A stretch of 13,897 bases of DNA, taken from contig CAZINR010000035.1 of assembly GCA_964540655.1 (NCBI GenBank), positions 1 to 13,897 of the forward strand, read 5' to 3'. This DNA is from CAZQBY01 sp964540655. Lineage in GTDB: Archaea > Altiarchaeota > Altiarchaeia > JAFGQM01. This document shows positions 13,225 to 13,897 of the stretch, in pieces. The position numbers and the translations under genes are program-made. Each line of letters opens with the position of its first letter. Position 1 is the first letter of the stretch. Under the pieces are notes generated by a model, which saw only the letters and a list, made by a program, of their open reading frames with translations, was not told the DNA's origin and made no database searches.

Positions 13225-13665
13225 TTAAATGATAATAATATTAAAGGTGGGATGAGGGGGATAAGACTTCCACATATTGAAGAGCAGGAAAAGCAGGCTC
13301 ATTACTGTCACAGCCGCGTTCACCTTCCTGTTGTGCGCGCTGAACCACCTCAAGCCGTAATGCTTCTTCTTCCACGGATGAAGTATCGGGACTCCCGACT
13401 TGGTCACGGAGTCCAGCAAGACATGCGATGACAGGGCGAGAAAAGCCACCAGCGCGTACATCGGCTGAAAGCCGGAGGCGGCGAATGCCACACCCGACAG
13501 TATAAGAGCGGCGTATATCGAATGGCTGAACCATTGGCGGTGGGCGATGACGCGGTCCATGTCCGGCACCAGCGACACCAGGGCGGCCAGGACCAGCAGC
13601 ATAGGGTCCACAGTGAAGATGGATACAATAGCCAGGCCGAAGGCGAGATGGGCGTACCAGAACAT
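13225..13665 (-). CDS. YdjM/DUF457-type membrane-bound metal-dependent hydrolase
   Basis: 146-residue integral membrane protein with about four hydrophobic helices (around 8-33, 50-64, 68-84 and 115-132). The conserved polar set of the YdjM/DUF457 family is present: H6 in YAHLAFG, D35 and D37 (PDMD), HRQWFSHS (42-49) and HVLLDSVTKSG (81-91), followed by ILHPW. These His and Asp residues are expected to bind a metal near the membrane face. The substrate is unknown; the E. coli member is only loosely linked to the SOS response, so the LexA-binding name should not be carried over. ATG 13665 follows an A/T box at 13684-13693. The last residues, FNIIII, come from the gatB promoter sequence. It probably belongs to the same strand run as the partial gene upstream, 13 nt away. 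Confidence 0.85.
   Translation of the reverse strand: MFWYAHLAFGLAIVSIFTVDPMLLVLAALVSLVPDMDRVIAHRQWFSHSIYAALILSGVAFAASGFQPMYALVAFLALSSHVLLDSVTKSGVPILHPWKKKHYGLRWFSAHNRKVNAAVTVMSLLFLLFNMWKSYPPHPTFNIIII
13226..13246 (-). promoter_or_regulatory. A/T-rich gatB promoter overlapping the upstream coding end
   Basis: The minus strand has TTTAATATTATTATC ahead of ATG 13218, with its A/T core about 24 nt upstream. The same bases encode the C-terminal Phe-Asn-Ile-Ile-Ile-Ile of the 13225-13665 gene. Confidence 0.5.
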
Positions 13666-13678
13666 GGATTTATTGAGA

Positions 13679-13897
13679 CTAGCGGCTTAAAAGCCCTCCC
13701 AGGGCGCCGCACAATCCGTATATCAGAACGTCGACCAGCGAGTAGAGAGACACGAATCCTGTGAAGCCAAAGCCGAGAAGTATGCCTCCCAGACCGAACA
13801 TGAGCGACGAGGCATAGGTGACTATAAGGAACAGGGCGATTATGTGCAGGACCCAGACTCCGACCGCGGCGGTCAACCCCCTGCCCGGGCCGCCGCC
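13679..13897 (-). CDS. Small membrane protein, N-terminus cut off by the window edge
   Basis: Partial gene: the frame stays open to the last base of the window, so the true start may lie outside. TTG 13876 is a possible start that would give 65 residues. Two hydrophobic segments are visible, VGVWVLHIIALFLIVTYASS and, after a short turn, a Gly-rich one ending DVLIYGLCGALGG. The C-terminus is GGLLSR. No motif identifies it. It is 13 nt upstream of the YdjM-like gene on the same strand, and that gene's A/T box (13684-13693) falls within its last codons. Confidence 0.55.
   Translation of the reverse strand, partial: GGGPGRGLTAAVGVWVLHIIALFLIVTYASSLMFGLGGILLGFGFTGFVSLYSLVDVLIYGLCGALGGLLSR

Overview
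The window reads as archaeal DNA, probably a metagenome-derived scaffold. It is GC-rich and densely coding. Almost every transcription unit starts at an A/T-rich TATA-like box about 24-34 nt upstream of the start codon with little or no leader. It encodes a four-subunit archaeal-type 2-oxoacid:ferredoxin oxidoreductase, GatB without a GAD insertion (so not GatE), and a large archaeal-type radical SAM protein carrying an intein. Small membrane proteins and a DsbA-like protein would suit a DPANN-type or other uncultured anaerobic archaeon, but the sequence does not fix the lineage and that is a guess.

Layout. 27-1418 (-): two unrecognised genes, probably a tandem paralogous pair with nearly identical promoters. 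1526-4584 (+): porG-porD-porA-porB operon with stop/start overlaps. A 10-N assembly gap lies in porA, and the bases on either side of it encode the same stretch of protein twice in diverged form, so 1-2579 and 2590-13897 may come from different genomes. 4586-5664 (-): a polytopic membrane protein with two cysteine clusters, preceded by a GbsR/MarR-like winged-helix regulator. 5665-5738: divergent promoter region with a perfect 24-bp palindrome. 5739-9073 (+): a Tes/MJ0619-like radical SAM protein (tetraether lipid synthase family) split by a 470-residue LAGLIDADG intein exactly at the third cysteine of its CxxxCxxC motif, then a translationally coupled, cysteine-free HMA-fold protein. 9109-11775 (-): a membrane-anchored protein with two thioredoxin folds, preceded by a membrane-anchored extracytoplasmic protein with eight cysteines and six sequons. 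11830-13897 (-): gatB, a YdjM/DUF457 membrane hydrolase, and a partial small membrane protein.

How the genes may work together. The por operon links pyruvate oxidation to reduced ferredoxin, which could also feed radical SAM chemistry. The regulator and palindrome sit where they could control the radical SAM/HMA operon. The thioredoxin-fold protein could form disulfides in the cysteine-rich surface protein encoded just upstream. These links are inferred from gene position. There is no gene-free stretch longer than about 110 bases. I saw no rRNA, tRNA, CRISPR array or insertion sequence.
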